The notes below the pieces were generated by a model. It made no database searches and was not told where the DNA came from. It was given only the letters and a program-made list of their open reading frames with translations. Source: an uncultured Cocleimonas sp. (GTDB lineage: Bacteria > Pseudomonadota > Gammaproteobacteria > Thiotrichales > Thiotrichaceae). From it: DNA of 64,000 nucleotides. Both the position numbers and the translations under genes were made by a program. The stretch spans positions 1 to 64,000 of the forward strand of contig NZ_CANLZW010000006.1 of the NCBI RefSeq assembly GCF_947495625.1, read 5' to 3'. Position 1 is the first letter of the stretch. Every line of letters starts with the position of its first letter. Below are positions 45,128-54,819 of this stretch, one piece after another.

Positions 45128-46846
45128 TTAGTGAGCTTCACTGCTCTTAAGCATTTCCTTAGCGATTGAAACACCATCTGTCAGTGTCCTCGAAAATTGA
45201 ATTCGTCCTTTTTTATAACGGATGCCAGCACGCCGTAATTTAAGTATCATTCTCGGTTGTAAGTTATTAATAATCAGACCTATTTTCTGCTTCTCAAGGC
45301 TATCCTTAATAGATTCCATGGCAATTATGGCGCTCATATCAAGCAAATTGACTTTTGACATATCGAGAATAATGACGCGTACATCCGGAGTCACCTGTGA
45401 AATAATCTGTAGTGCTTTTTGCGCGGAGCCAAAAAATAATGGGCCATTGATATCATAGGCTGAAATATTATCTGGAAGCTCACCATGTTCTCCAAACGCT
45501 TCATGATTTTTCTCAACCCGGGTTGTATTCGTCAGGCTAATACTTCTGCGAATAAACAACATCGCCGCCAAACCCATGCCGACCGCAACGGCTATGGTCA
45601 TATCAAACAGTACTGTCAGAATAAAGCATAGCAACAGCACGATAACATCATCTTTAGGACCGATTTTTATGGTTCTAATAAAGTGCTTCGCTTCACTCAT
45701 ATTCCACGCAACCACCAATAACAAAGCCGCCATCGAAGCCATTGGTATATAAGCAAGCAAGGGTGTAAGCGCTAATATCGAAGCTAAAATAAACAAGCCG
45801 TGTACAACTGAAGATAAGGGCAAGGTACCACCTGCTTTTATATTTGCGGTGGTGCGTGCAATCGCAGCAGTGGCAGGAATTCCACCAAATAATGGCGCAA
45901 GTAAATTGCCAATGCCCTGACCGATCAATTCATCATTTGGGTTATGTTTTTTACCAGACATACCATCTGCAACGACGGCACACAGCAGTGATTCAAGCGC
46001 TCCTAAAATCGCTATAGTGATCGCCGAAGGAAGAAGAAGCTTAACCAGTTCAAAACTAATGCCAATCGGTTTGCCATCTGCATCGGCTAAATTCCAGGGC
46101 CAGTCAAAGGCAGGTAGAAAAGGAGGAATACCGTTGCCAGTAACGCCATTGGTATCATAATGGAATCGACTGCCGATCGTCGCTACTGAAAAATCCTGAC
46201 TCATTTGACTAAGCAACCACGCAACCACAGAGCCTAAAAGAAGCGCTACCAAATGCCCCGGAATTTTTGAATGCAAACGCGGCCACAGCAATAAAGTGGT
46301 AATAGTGAGCCCGCCAATCAATAGTTCCTGCCAGTCAACACTCGGTAATGCATGTACTATTAAAGACAGCTTTTCCAGATAATCGCCATCCAGCGCTTCT
46401 ATATCGAGCCCTAAGAAATCTTTGATCTGGAAAGTGGCAATAACGACACCAATGCCCGCGGTGAAACCTATGACAACGGGATAAGGGACTATTTCAATGA
46501 GTTTGCCCAACTTGCCGACGCCCATGAGTATCAAGATAATCCCCGCCATAAAGCCACTAACCAGCAATCCGCCAATACCAAATTGGTGAACAATAGGAAG
46601 TAACACAACGACAAATGCCGCAGTAGGACCGGATATATTGACTTTAGAACCGCCGCTGATTGCAATCACTATGCCGGCAACGATCGCCGTATATAAACCA
46701 TGTTGCGGAGGAACACCACTGGCTATAGCAAGTGCCATAGAAAGCGGAAGCGCGATAACACCAACCGTTAGACCGGCAAGAACATTTGATTGAAAATCGG
46801 AATAAGTGGGTTTGCTAGATAAAGACTTTTTTAATGCTGAAAACAA
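45128..46846 (-). CDS. SulP-family anion transporter with STAS domain
   Basis: A 572-residue inner-membrane transporter of the SulP (SLC26) family. The N-terminal signature 'SNVLAGLTVGVIALPLSMALAIASGVPPQHGLYTAI' region, about 12-14 hydrophobic segments to residue ~430, and a C-terminal cytoplasmic STAS domain (~450-560, 'VRVIILDMSKVNLLDMSAI'). Members carry sulfate, bicarbonate or dicarboxylates. The substrate cannot be fixed; sulfate or bicarbonate would both fit an autotrophic sulfur oxidiser. It is monocistronic. Confidence 0.88.
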   Translation of the reverse strand: MFSALKKSLSSKPTYSDFQSNVLAGLTVGVIALPLSMALAIASGVPPQHGLYTAIVAGIVIAISGGSKVNISGPTAAFVVVLLPIVHQFGIGGLLVSGFMAGIILILMGVGKLGKLIEIVPYPVVIGFTAGIGVVIATFQIKDFLGLDIEALDGDYLEKLSLIVHALPSVDWQELLIGGLTITTLLLWPRLHSKIPGHLVALLLGSVVAWLLSQMSQDFSVATIGSRFHYDTNGVTGNGIPPFLPAFDWPWNLADADGKPIGISFELVKLLLPSAITIAILGALESLLCAVVADGMSGKKHNPNDELIGQGIGNLLAPLFGGIPATAAIARTTANIKAGGTLPLSSVVHGLFILASILALTPLLAYIPMASMAALLLVVAWNMSEAKHFIRTIKIGPKDDVIVLLLCFILTVLFDMTIAVAVGMGLAAMLFIRRSISLTNTTRVEKNHEAFGEHGELPDNISAYDINGPLFFGSAQKALQIISQVTPDVRVIILDMSKVNLLDMSAIIAMESIKDSLEKQKIGLIINNLQPRMILKLRRAGIRYKKGRIQFSRTLTDGVSIAKEMLKSSEAH

Positions 46847-47410
46847 TGGGGTTTACCTTCAAAGATTTGATACTCGTTTTTTAAAATGCGAGCAGTCATT
46901 GAATTTCTTCAAAGATGTTAATCGTTTAGGATAGTACTTAAAGCTCGCTGATTCGATTGTGACTCATGAATCTATTTCTAGCCCGAAAGAATGTGGGCGT
47001 TAAAATACGTAACTTTGTCTAAAGAGAGAACAATGTTAAGGGGCTTAAAAATTAATGGCTTTATCGCCATGAAATCCTCAAAAAGTACTTAAAACGTTGT
47101 ATCACCAAGCAAGATAATGCTTGTACAGACTTTGTATTTTATCAGGTCTGAAGTATGTTTTGGTTTATTTTATCTACTGTTTTTGTTTAGTAAAAGTTAA
47201 ATAAAACTATTGATAGGGATATGAAACAGAATCAACCAAGGCAAATCACTTCTATTAAGATGCCAAAAGTTACTCGTTAAAACTGTTTTAATTTAGGATG
47301 CATTAGTGAGACAAAAGTTATTTTTGTATTTCTTGTCCCTTTACACGTTTAATAAAACTAAAAAAGGCGCTTTATAAGCGCCTTTTTTAGTTTTTACGTT
47401 GATTAACTAC
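46847..47410. other. Intergenic region upstream of SulP gene
   Basis: 564 AT-rich bases between the SulP start and the lipoprotein gene's end. Apart from the terminator at 47361-47387 I see no gene, RNA or repeat of the window's family. Confidence 0.5.
47361..47387 (-). terminator. Bidirectional intrinsic terminator after the lipoprotein gene
   Basis: AAAAAGGCGCTT (47361-47372), loop TAT, AAGCGCCTTTTT (47376-47387): a perfect 12-bp stem with A and T runs on both sides, so it works in either direction. It lies 24 bases past the lipoprotein stop codon. Confidence 0.88.
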
Positions 47411-48781
47411 TCATTCATCTTCTAAACCGACATTAATAGTATCGGTTATTATTTTACGAGTGATTGTTGGGCTAGTTAATATATCCACGTGAATTACATT
47501 GTTAGCAATATCCACTGAACTTATAGATAGAGAATTGTTGAAATCAGAGGAGCTATAAGCTCGGTAAGGAGTTTGGCCTACATATATTACGTTTGCGTCA
47601 CTATCGATTTTGTAATACATAATATCGGTAGTTATTGCTTCAGAAAAGTCATAAGGGATAAGATTTTTCGAAACCAATAAGAAGTCCCTCATTGAACCTT
47701 CAACAATCTTTATATTACCGTCAGCAAAAATCATTTCATCTTGCATCGAATCTATGGAGAGAGAATGAAGTTCCTCTACTCTATCTGGGCCGTATACATC
47801 GCCGATTTGAGTTGAAGGATTTTGAATGGTAACAAAATATAACTTTCCTGCTATCGCACTACTCAAAGATGAATCAAACCCATATTGGCTAGTGTAAATA
47901 GTCGTTATGTTATCTGCCCCATCATCTTCTAATATTTCAGTGTCTAAAATTCCGTACCATTTGCCATTTAAATTAACGACACTAGTAATATTTTGGATAT
48001 TTTCAAAAGGCGTGTAAGGAGAATTTTCCTCAATAGAAAAAATAGATCCTTCACTCCAGTTTTGCCAGATACCTGCTACCTTTTCTCTTACCCACCATGT
48101 TTTATTGTCCCCATTACTTAAAGTCGAAGGATTAGGGGTGTAGGTACACTCTGTAGATTGACAATTAGCTTGATCTGTTGAAATCGTGTAGCTTATCCAG
48201 TCAGATTCATCATATTTTTCCATACCAAATTCATAGTGAGTTGCACCATTTCCAGGGGTCCATTTAAAAGTTGGAGAAGTAGTGTTTATAATTCCTTTCG
48301 GACTTACTGGTTGAGAAGAGGGTAGAGTAATTAAACCATCGGTTACTGTGAAAACATAAGCATCAGACCAGGCTTGCCAACCTGCTGATGTCTCTGCTCT
48401 GACCCACCAAACCTTTTCATCACCAATCGCAAACTCAATGTCATTGGGAGTATAGCTACAAATATCAGCTGTTTCGCAATTCGCTTCTTTTGCAGATACT
48501 TTATATTCTTCCCAACGCATTTCGGTATCTGTATCTTCATGACCGAATAGATAATTGATGGCTCCTGTCGTTTTCTTCCACTTGAAAGTTGGTGTGGTGT
48601 CCTGGATTTCGCCAACAGGTTGAAAGAGGCTCGATGTCTTTGCTAAGAGGCGAGAGAATTTCGGGTGTGGGGTATTAGCTGTTGTTGATGTTGATGTGCT
48701 ATCTCCGCCGCCACAAGCAATCAGTAATATGGATGTTGCTGTAAGCAAACTGATTCTAGAAATAAGTAAGTTATAATTCAT
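47411..48781 (-). CDS. Lipoprotein with two tandem extracellular-type repeats
   Basis: A 456-residue predicted lipoprotein. The lipobox is L-I-A-C (Cys ~23), followed by a Gly/Ser/Thr linker. Residues ~57-150 and ~155-250 are two copies of one domain: 'TPTFKW', an aromatic 'Y.FG' strand, 'ANC....C.YTP' with a cysteine pair, 'GD.K.WWVR' and 'G.WQ.WS'. This resembles fibronectin-III or carbohydrate-adhesion-type beta-sandwich repeats. The C-terminal ~200 residues are unrelated and beta-rich with no recognised family. The gene stands alone between SulP and dnaE; its function is unknown. Confidence 0.7.
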   Translation of the reverse strand: MNYNLLISRISLLTATSILLIACGGGDSTSTSTTANTPHPKFSRLLAKTSSLFQPVGEIQDTTPTFKWKKTTGAINYLFGHEDTDTEMRWEEYKVSAKEANCETADICSYTPNDIEFAIGDEKVWWVRAETSAGWQAWSDAYVFTVTDGLITLPSSQPVSPKGIINTTSPTFKWTPGNGATHYEFGMEKYDESDWISYTISTDQANCQSTECTYTPNPSTLSNGDNKTWWVREKVAGIWQNWSEGSIFSIEENSPYTPFENIQNITSVVNLNGKWYGILDTEILEDDGADNITTIYTSQYGFDSSLSSAIAGKLYFVTIQNPSTQIGDVYGPDRVEELHSLSIDSMQDEMIFADGNIKIVEGSMRDFLLVSKNLIPYDFSEAITTDIMYYKIDSDANVIYVGQTPYRAYSSSDFNNSLSISSVDIANNVIHVDILTSPTITRKIITDTINVGLEDE

Positions 48782-49030
48782 TATTTTTCCTGGATCATTA
48801 TCTTTGAGTTAGGACTTCAAACTTTCTTACAAAATTCATTCTCGTAAAAAGGCTACTGTTACATGGGTAATATACAAATATCTTATGCGTAGCATATCTG
48901 CCTATATACAGTGGGTTATTGTGAGCAGATAAAAGGCATCTACAAAGTTAATGGTAGAAATACTAAAAAGTTGTGAAGGGGTATATTTTAATATCCTAAA
49001 ATAACTTCAAATTAGATATACTGTCCTCCT

Positions 49031-49062
49031 AAACACACCCCCCTACTTATAGCCCTTTTTTT
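49031..49062 (+). repeat. CACCCCCCTACTT-family repeat, copy 15
   Basis: ACACACCCCCCTACTTATAG, then CCCTTTTTTT: exact core. It lies 17 bases upstream of the dnaE start in plus orientation, where a working terminator would block dnaE unless the promoter lies within it or beyond. Confidence 0.88.
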
Positions 49063-49079
49063 GCTGGTATAGTTATTTA

Positions 49080-52000
49080 ATGTCCTTTGTCCACCTTCGT
49101 TTACACACCGAATATTCACTAGTCGATAGTACCATTCGCATCAAACAGTTGATGCCCGTCGTGGAAGAGGGCGGTATGCCTGCGGTGGCGATGACGGATC
49201 AGAATAACCTGTTCGGCATGGTTAAGTTTTACCGTGCGGCACGTGGCGCTGGAATTAAGCCAATTTTCGGTGTGGATGTGATGCTTGTCGATGAAGAAGA
49301 CGATAATCTGACTTATCACATGATCTTGCTCTGCCAGAACGACGCGGGTTATAAAAATGTAACGAAGCTGATTTCCCGTGCCTATATGGAAGGCCAGAAA
49401 CTCGGCGTACCAAGGGTGCAACGCGACTGGATTAAAGAAACCAGCGACGGCGTTATTATGCTTTCAGGCGGTCGTCAGGGCGATGTAGGGCATGCACTAT
49501 TAGCGGGTAATAAAGAACTTGCACAGAAGCTTGTAAATGATTGGAAAAGTGTTTTTCCTGATCGCTATTATGTGGAATTACAACGCACGGGCAGGGCAGG
49601 CGAAGATGAATATTTGCACGCTGCTGTAGAGCTTGCTGCTGAAAATGAACTTCCTGTGGTCGCTACTAATGATGCGCGTTTTCTGACTCAGGATGATTTT
49701 GAAGCGCACGAAGCACGTGTGTGTATCAACAGCGGTTATACCTTAGACGATAATACACGCCCGAAACACTATAGCGATCAGCAATACCTTCGAAGTGCGG
49801 CTGAAATGGAAGAGTTGTTTTCTGACATTCCTGAAGCGCTGGAAAACACCATTGAAATCGCCAAGCGCTGTAATGTGGAACTCACTTTAGGTAAAAACTA
49901 TTTACCTGCATTCCCGATTCCTGAGGGAATGACTGAAGGTGAATTTTTCGCCCAAGAATCAGTAAAAGGTTTAGAGGAACGCTGGCCCCATATATTTGAT
50001 GAAAGCGTATTAAATAACGCCGAAGAGTTTGCCGAAAAACGTAAACCTTATGATGAGCGTCTACAAATTGAGCTAGATGTTATCAACGGTATGGGGTTCC
50101 CGGGTTATTTCTTAATCGTTGCGGACTTTATTCAATGGTCTAAAGATAATGATATTCCTGTAGGTCCGGGTCGTGGTTCGGGTGCGGGCTCACTTGTCGC
50201 TTATGCCTTAAAAATTACAGATATTGATCCACTTTTATATGATTTGCTGTTCGAGCGCTTCTTGAACCCTGAACGTGTCTCGATGCCCGATTTTGATATC
50301 GACTTCTGCATGGATAAACGCGAAAAGACGATTGAATATGTGGCCGAAAAATATGGTCGCGATAAAGTATCGCAAATCATTACCTATGGTTCGATGGCGG
50401 CAAAAGCGGTGGTGCGTGATTGTGGTCGAATCCTGAATCATCCTTATGGTTTTGTCGATCGCATCGCCAAATTGATTCCATTCGAAATGAAGATGACGCT
50501 TACCAAAGCGATGGATCAAGAGCCAGACTTAAAAGATCTGTACGAACAGGATGAAGAAGTTAAAGCTCTGATGGATCTGGCTTTAAAACTCGAAGGTTTA
50601 ACCCGAAACGCGGGTAAACATGCGGGTGGTGTTTTAATCTCGCCAAGTAGTCTGGTTGATTTTACCCCGTTGTATTGTGAAGAAGGCGGAAGCATTGTTT
50701 CGCAATTCGATAAAGATGACGTCGAAGCGGTGGGCTTGGTTAAGTTCGACTTCCTGGGTTTAAGAAACCTGACAATCATCGACTGGGCAGTAAAGAGTAT
50801 TAATACTCTTAAAGAGAAGAAAGGCGAAGCACCGATTCGCATAGAAGATATTCCACTGGATGATCAGGCATCATTTGATTTATTGCGTGCGGCAAAAACA
50901 ACTGCGGTATTCCAGCTGGAATCACACGGTATGAAGGAGCTTATAAAGCGACTTCAGCCAGACGTTTTTGAAGATATCATCGCTTTGGTGGCGTTGTATC
51001 GTCCCGGTCCATTGCAGTCGGGCATGGTAGATGACTTCGTCGCGCGTAAAAAAGGTGACCAGAAAGTTACCTATCAACATCCTGATTTAGAGCCGCTTCT
51101 GAACACAACTTACGGCGTAATCGTATACCAGGAACAGGTAATGCAGATCGCGCAGGTGCTAGCGGGCTACTCGCTCGGTGGCGCTGACATGTTACGTCGT
51201 GCGATGGGTAAGAAGAAGCCCGAGGAAATGGCTAAACAGCGTGAAATCTTCATGGAAGGTTCTGCCAAAAATAACGTTGAGCCAGACAACGCGACAGAAA
51301 TATTCGATTTGATGGAGTTATTCGCTGAGTATGGTTTCAACAAATCTCACTCGGCTGCTTATGCATTAGTTTCGTATCAAACTATTTGGTTGAAAGCGCA
51401 TTATCCAGCGGCATTTATGGCGGCGGTATTGTCGGCAGATATGGATAACACCGAGAAGGTTGTGACTTTTGTAGACGATTGTCGCCAACTAGGACTGGAC
51501 GTCGTGCCACCAGATATTAATCGTTCCCATTATCGTTTTATAAGTGAAGACGAAGGCAATGTTATTTTCGGTTTAGGTGCCATTAAAGGTGCAGGTGAAA
51601 GTGCGATTGCCGAGATTATTGAAGAACGAGATAAAAATGGTCCATTTAAATCGATGGCTGAAATGTGTCAGCGAGTTAAATCGAGAAAGATCTCAAAACG
51701 TATTTTAGAAACACTAATTCGCGGTGGAGCATTCGATAAGCTTGGTACAAACCGTAATAGTTTGCTGGAAGGTTTACCTGAAATCGTGCGCATGGCCAAT
51801 CAACAGCATCGTGATGAAGATGTTGGACAAAACGATTTATTCGGCGGTTCAGTTGCCGTTTCACACGATGAAAAAGTTACGCCACATTTAGAAGAATGGG
51901 ATGATAAATACCGTCTAAAACTGGAAAAAGATGCGCTTGGTTTGTATATGTCAGGCCATCCAATCAACGCTTATGAGGAAGAAGTGGAGCAACTTCGTTC

Positions 52001-52601
52001 TAAAACTTTAAAGCAAATGAATGAAGATAATGGCACTGAAAGATATCAGAAAAAGCCGATTACTCTTGTTGGTCTTATTTCAGGTGTGGGGATCAGGACT
52101 ACTGATCGAGGTAAGATGGCGAATATTCTTTTAGAAGATAAAACGGGTTATTATGAATTCCGTCTTTTTGATAAGAATATTGAGAAGTTTGAACATCTTC
52201 TCGTAAAAGATGAGTTGCTTGTTATTGAAGGTACGTTAAATACCATTTATGGAACAAGTGACGTACGCTTTTATGCGAATGAACTGCACGATATCGAAGG
52301 TGCGCGTAATCTATTCCTCAGGCGTTTAAATCTGAATATCGATAAGAGTCAGACAGCGAATGGTTTACTGGATAAGTTGGACGAGCTTTTGCCGAATAAG
52401 TTATCGAATGAAAGTAGTAATAACCCTGACAATAATCCAGATAGCAATGCTGGCTACTGCCCTGTATTTGTTTCATACGAAACTGAGAGTGAGAAGGCAG
52501 AATTGCGCCTTGGTCCTGATGTCAGTGCGCCATTGGCAGACGAAGATATCAAGCTACTGAAAAAAGCCTTGGGTGATGATCGAGTGAATCTGGTCTACTA
52601 A
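49080..52601 (+). CDS. dnaE: DNA polymerase III alpha subunit
   Basis: The 1173-residue replicative polymerase catalytic subunit (E. coli 1160). N-terminal PHP domain ('FVHLRLHTEYSLVDS'), polymerase core with catalytic Asp residues in 'MPDFDIDFCMDKR', 'GPGRGSGAGSLVAYAL', 'NAGKHAGGVLISP', the beta-clamp and OB-fold regions in the last ~200 residues ('ITLVGLISGVGIRTTDRGKMA'). The start follows a repeat at close range with no clear Shine-Dalgarno. The gene is separated from rnhB by three accessory genes. Confidence 0.97.
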   Translation: MSFVHLRLHTEYSLVDSTIRIKQLMPVVEEGGMPAVAMTDQNNLFGMVKFYRAARGAGIKPIFGVDVMLVDEEDDNLTYHMILLCQNDAGYKNVTKLISRAYMEGQKLGVPRVQRDWIKETSDGVIMLSGGRQGDVGHALLAGNKELAQKLVNDWKSVFPDRYYVELQRTGRAGEDEYLHAAVELAAENELPVVATNDARFLTQDDFEAHEARVCINSGYTLDDNTRPKHYSDQQYLRSAAEMEELFSDIPEALENTIEIAKRCNVELTLGKNYLPAFPIPEGMTEGEFFAQESVKGLEERWPHIFDESVLNNAEEFAEKRKPYDERLQIELDVINGMGFPGYFLIVADFIQWSKDNDIPVGPGRGSGAGSLVAYALKITDIDPLLYDLLFERFLNPERVSMPDFDIDFCMDKREKTIEYVAEKYGRDKVSQIITYGSMAAKAVVRDCGRILNHPYGFVDRIAKLIPFEMKMTLTKAMDQEPDLKDLYEQDEEVKALMDLALKLEGLTRNAGKHAGGVLISPSSLVDFTPLYCEEGGSIVSQFDKDDVEAVGLVKFDFLGLRNLTIIDWAVKSINTLKEKKGEAPIRIEDIPLDDQASFDLLRAAKTTAVFQLESHGMKELIKRLQPDVFEDIIALVALYRPGPLQSGMVDDFVARKKGDQKVTYQHPDLEPLLNTTYGVIVYQEQVMQIAQVLAGYSLGGADMLRRAMGKKKPEEMAKQREIFMEGSAKNNVEPDNATEIFDLMELFAEYGFNKSHSAAYALVSYQTIWLKAHYPAAFMAAVLSADMDNTEKVVTFVDDCRQLGLDVVPPDINRSHYRFISEDEGNVIFGLGAIKGAGESAIAEIIEERDKNGPFKSMAEMCQRVKSRKISKRILETLIRGGAFDKLGTNRNSLLEGLPEIVRMANQQHRDEDVGQNDLFGGSVAVSHDEKVTPHLEEWDDKYRLKLEKDALGLYMSGHPINAYEEEVEQLRSKTLKQMNEDNGTERYQKKPITLVGLISGVGIRTTDRGKMANILLEDKTGYYEFRLFDKNIEKFEHLLVKDELLVIEGTLNTIYGTSDVRFYANELHDIEGARNLFLRRLNLNIDKSQTANGLLDKLDELLPNKLSNESSNNPDNNPDSNAGYCPVFVSYETESEKAELRLGPDVSAPLADEDIKLLKKALGDDRVNLVY

Positions 52602-52609
52602 TCAGGTAT

Positions 52610-53140
52610 TCAATCTAGATTAGGCTTCGCGTATTCAAAATATTTTGAATTATCAAACGGCATACTTTCGTTAGACTCAGGATTCCATAGACTCCGAGGT
52701 TGGTTAATCAAATCCCCTAGATAATAGTGAATCGCCCGTGAAGTCGCTTGCCCATAATTGGTAATAGAGTGAATGACGTTTGTATCCAGTTGCCCTACAC
52801 ACGGTGCTTCGAAATCAATGCGCTCAGTTTGAAGCAATTTACCATTTGGCTGTTTCTTATAGATCAGATTCGTTTCACAACCTTGGTAAAAACCAATGAT
52901 TACCGGCATTTCATGAGAGTGGGGAGGAAACTGTAATCCAGGGGTTAGTTTGATGGAATAGATAGTCAGCTCGTTTGACGCGTGTAGCAGTATTTCGTCA
53001 TCATCTGTTACTGGCAGAATGTCGGCGAACCAAGCAGGCTTGCTTACCGTCTTTTCCAGTAATTCTGTCAACGCCTTTATTGGCTTTGAAGAATCTGCAG
53101 CAACTAGGCTTGCGTTGATGAAGTCATCTAAACTCTCCAT
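52610..53140 (-). CDS. Cupin-fold protein, cysteine-dioxygenase-like
   Basis: A 176-residue protein with a cupin core: 'LQFPPHSHEMPVIIGFYQGCETN' carries the His-x-His and Glu/Gln metal-ligand positions, and 'NVIHSITNYG' the third His. This layout resembles the cysteine dioxygenase / 3-mercaptopropionate dioxygenase superfamily, but I cannot assign a substrate. It is in the same direction as the arsR gene, with repeat copy 16 between them. Confidence 0.6.
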   Translation of the reverse strand: MESLDDFINASLVAADSSKPIKALTELLEKTVSKPAWFADILPVTDDDEILLHASNELTIYSIKLTPGLQFPPHSHEMPVIIGFYQGCETNLIYKKQPNGKLLQTERIDFEAPCVGQLDTNVIHSITNYGQATSRAIHYYLGDLINQPRSLWNPESNESMPFDNSKYFEYAKPNLD

Positions 53141-53200
53141 AATATCTCGCTCCTTATATTTCGTGTATTGGGACGTTTTAGCCTGTATTAGCGTGGTTTA

Positions 53201-53230
53201 AGACACCCCCCTACTTTTGGCAATATTTTT
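53201..53230 (+). repeat. CACCCCCCTACTT-family repeat, copy 16
   Basis: AGACACCCCCCTACTTTTGG, then CAATATTTTT: exact core. Flanking genes are both on the minus strand while the T-tract is on the plus strand, so it cannot terminate either. Confidence 0.88.
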
Positions 53231-53605
53231 CTAAATGCAAACACTAGCACCATCGGGTAAAAGCGTCTTTTTGATTTTTGCTAAATCCGCTTTATAGGGT
53301 TCGTTATCAAAACAGCCCGAAGACAAGGCGAGTAATGTCTTATGACACCAAGTCGGCATTTCAGGATGCAGGCGATAAAAAATCCAGAGTCCTTTGCGAT
53401 TATCCAGTAAAATTTTCTTTTCTCGTAACACCGCAAGATGTCGTGAAATCTTCGGTTGCACCATATCCAGTGCCTCTGTTAACTGACAGACACACAACTC
53501 GTCTACTTCAATCAGCAACATTAAAACGCGCAGACGGGTAGGGTCAGAAAGGGCTTTGGTAAATTCTTCCGGAGTTATTTGTGAAGTTATCTGTGAAGTC
53601 ATCAT
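53231..53605 (-). CDS. arsR: ArsR-family transcriptional repressor
   Basis: A 124-residue winged-helix repressor. 'ALSDPTRLRVLMLL' begins the fold and 'ELCVCQLTEALDMVQPKISRHLAVL' contains the E-L-C-V-C metalloid-binding motif in the recognition-helix region, as in ArsR. Further cysteines lie at the C-terminus. It is divergent from the gapdh-arsJ pair and probably represses it until As(III) binds. Confidence 0.88.
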   Translation of the reverse strand: MMTSQITSQITPEEFTKALSDPTRLRVLMLLIEVDELCVCQLTEALDMVQPKISRHLAVLREKKILLDNRKGLWIFYRLHPEMPTWCHKTLLALSSGCFDNEPYKADLAKIKKTLLPDGASVCI

Positions 53606-53715
53606 AGTGCTAAGAGTTTAACATTCCGTTAAATAAAGAGTGAGATAAGAATAGTGTAAAGAGCCACAACTCTTGGCGTAAATAGTCGTAATTATTAAAT
53701 TTTTATGACAATAGT

Positions 53716-53735
53716 ATATATGTTAATGCATATAT
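53716..53735. promoter_or_regulatory. Candidate ArsR operator
   Basis: ATATATG (53716-53722) and CATATAT (53729-53735) form an inverted repeat around a six-base centre, in the 188-base gap between arsR and the gapdh gene. AT-rich palindromes of this kind are typical ArsR-family operators. Confidence 0.4.
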
Positions 53736-53793
53736 CTGTTTTGGCGAATATACTACGTATCACTTTTATATGCATTATTGACGGAGTAATACT

Positions 53794-54795
53794 ATGACAA
53801 CAAGCATCGGAATTAATGGTTTTGGCAGAATGGGGCGTTTAGGTCTTCGTGCTGGCTGGGAAAATCAAAATTTTAACTTTGTTCACATCAACGAAATTAG
53901 TTGTGATGCTGCAACCTCGGCACACTTGCTCAAGTTCGATTCGGTGCATGGAATATGGGGGCCAGAATGCGATAGTAGCGATGCTGGGAGCATCAGTATT
54001 AATGAATCAACCATTGCTTATAGTTCTAATCAGGCGATCGCAGATACCGATTGGTCTGGGTGTGAGATTGTCATTGAAGCGACGGGCAAGTTCAAAACAG
54101 TAGAGCAATTACAAGCGTACTTTGATCAGGGTGTTAAAAAAGTCATTGTTGCTGCTCCCGTTACTGGGGCTTTGAATATTGTTTATGGCGTTAACGATGA
54201 TTTATATGATCCGAATGAACATGACTTAATCACGGCAGCTTCTTGCACCACCAATTGCCTCGCGCCAGTGATTAAAGTCTTGCATGAAAAAGTCGGCATT
54301 GTTCATGGCTCCATGACGACCATTCACGATATAACCAATACGCAGACCATTATCGATAAAGGCCATAAAGACTTGCGTCGTGCGCGTGCCTGCGGTGAGT
54401 CGTTAATCCCTACGACATCAGGTTCTGCAAAAGCCATTATTCAGATTTTCCCCGAACTTGAAGGCAAATTGAACGGAATGGCAGTGCGTGTTCCATTGCT
54501 AAACGCATCATTGACTGATCTTGTCATAGAAGCTTCTCGCGCTGTCACCGCAGAAGAAGTTAATGCCTATTTCAAAGAAGCAGCAGAAGGTGAATTAAAG
54601 GGTATTTTGGGCTACGAAGTACGCCCGCTGGTATCGGTAGATTATAAGAATGACCCGCGCTCTGGCATTGTTGATGCGCCTTCGACAATGGTTATTGATG
54701 GCACACAGCTTAAAGTTTTAATCTGGTACGACAATGAATGGGGCTATGTGAATCGCATGATGGATATAGCGAATAAAGTGGCTAGTCATTTATAA
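53794..54795 (+). CDS. Glyceraldehyde-3-phosphate dehydrogenase (ArsJ-linked)
   Basis: A 333-residue GAPDH with the NAD loop '[15 protein letters not shown]', the catalytic Cys in '[11 protein letters not shown]' (about residue 150) and '[12 protein letters not shown]'. In ars operons a dedicated GAPDH makes 1-arseno-3-phosphoglycerate from arsenate and glyceraldehyde-3-phosphate, which ArsJ exports. Adjacency to arsJ (24 bases) and divergent arsR supports this role over glycolysis. Confidence 0.9.
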   Translation: MTTSIGINGFGRMGRLGLRAGWENQNFNFVHINEISCDAATSAHLLKFDSVHGIWGPECDSSDAGSISINESTIAYSSNQAIADTDWSGCEIVIEATGKFKTVEQLQAYFDQGVKKVIVAAPVTGALNIVYGVNDDLYDPNEHDLITAASCTTNCLAPVIKVLHEKVGIVHGSMTTIHDITNTQTIIDKGHKDLRRARACGESLIPTTSGSAKAIIQIFPELEGKLNGMAVRVPLLNASLTDLVIEASRAVTAEEVNAYFKEAAEGELKGILGYEVRPLVSVDYKNDPRSGIVDAPSTMVIDGTQLKVLIWYDNEWGYVNRMMDIANKVASHL

Positions 54796-54819
54796 AAAGC
54801 GCTTTAAAGAACAAATAAA

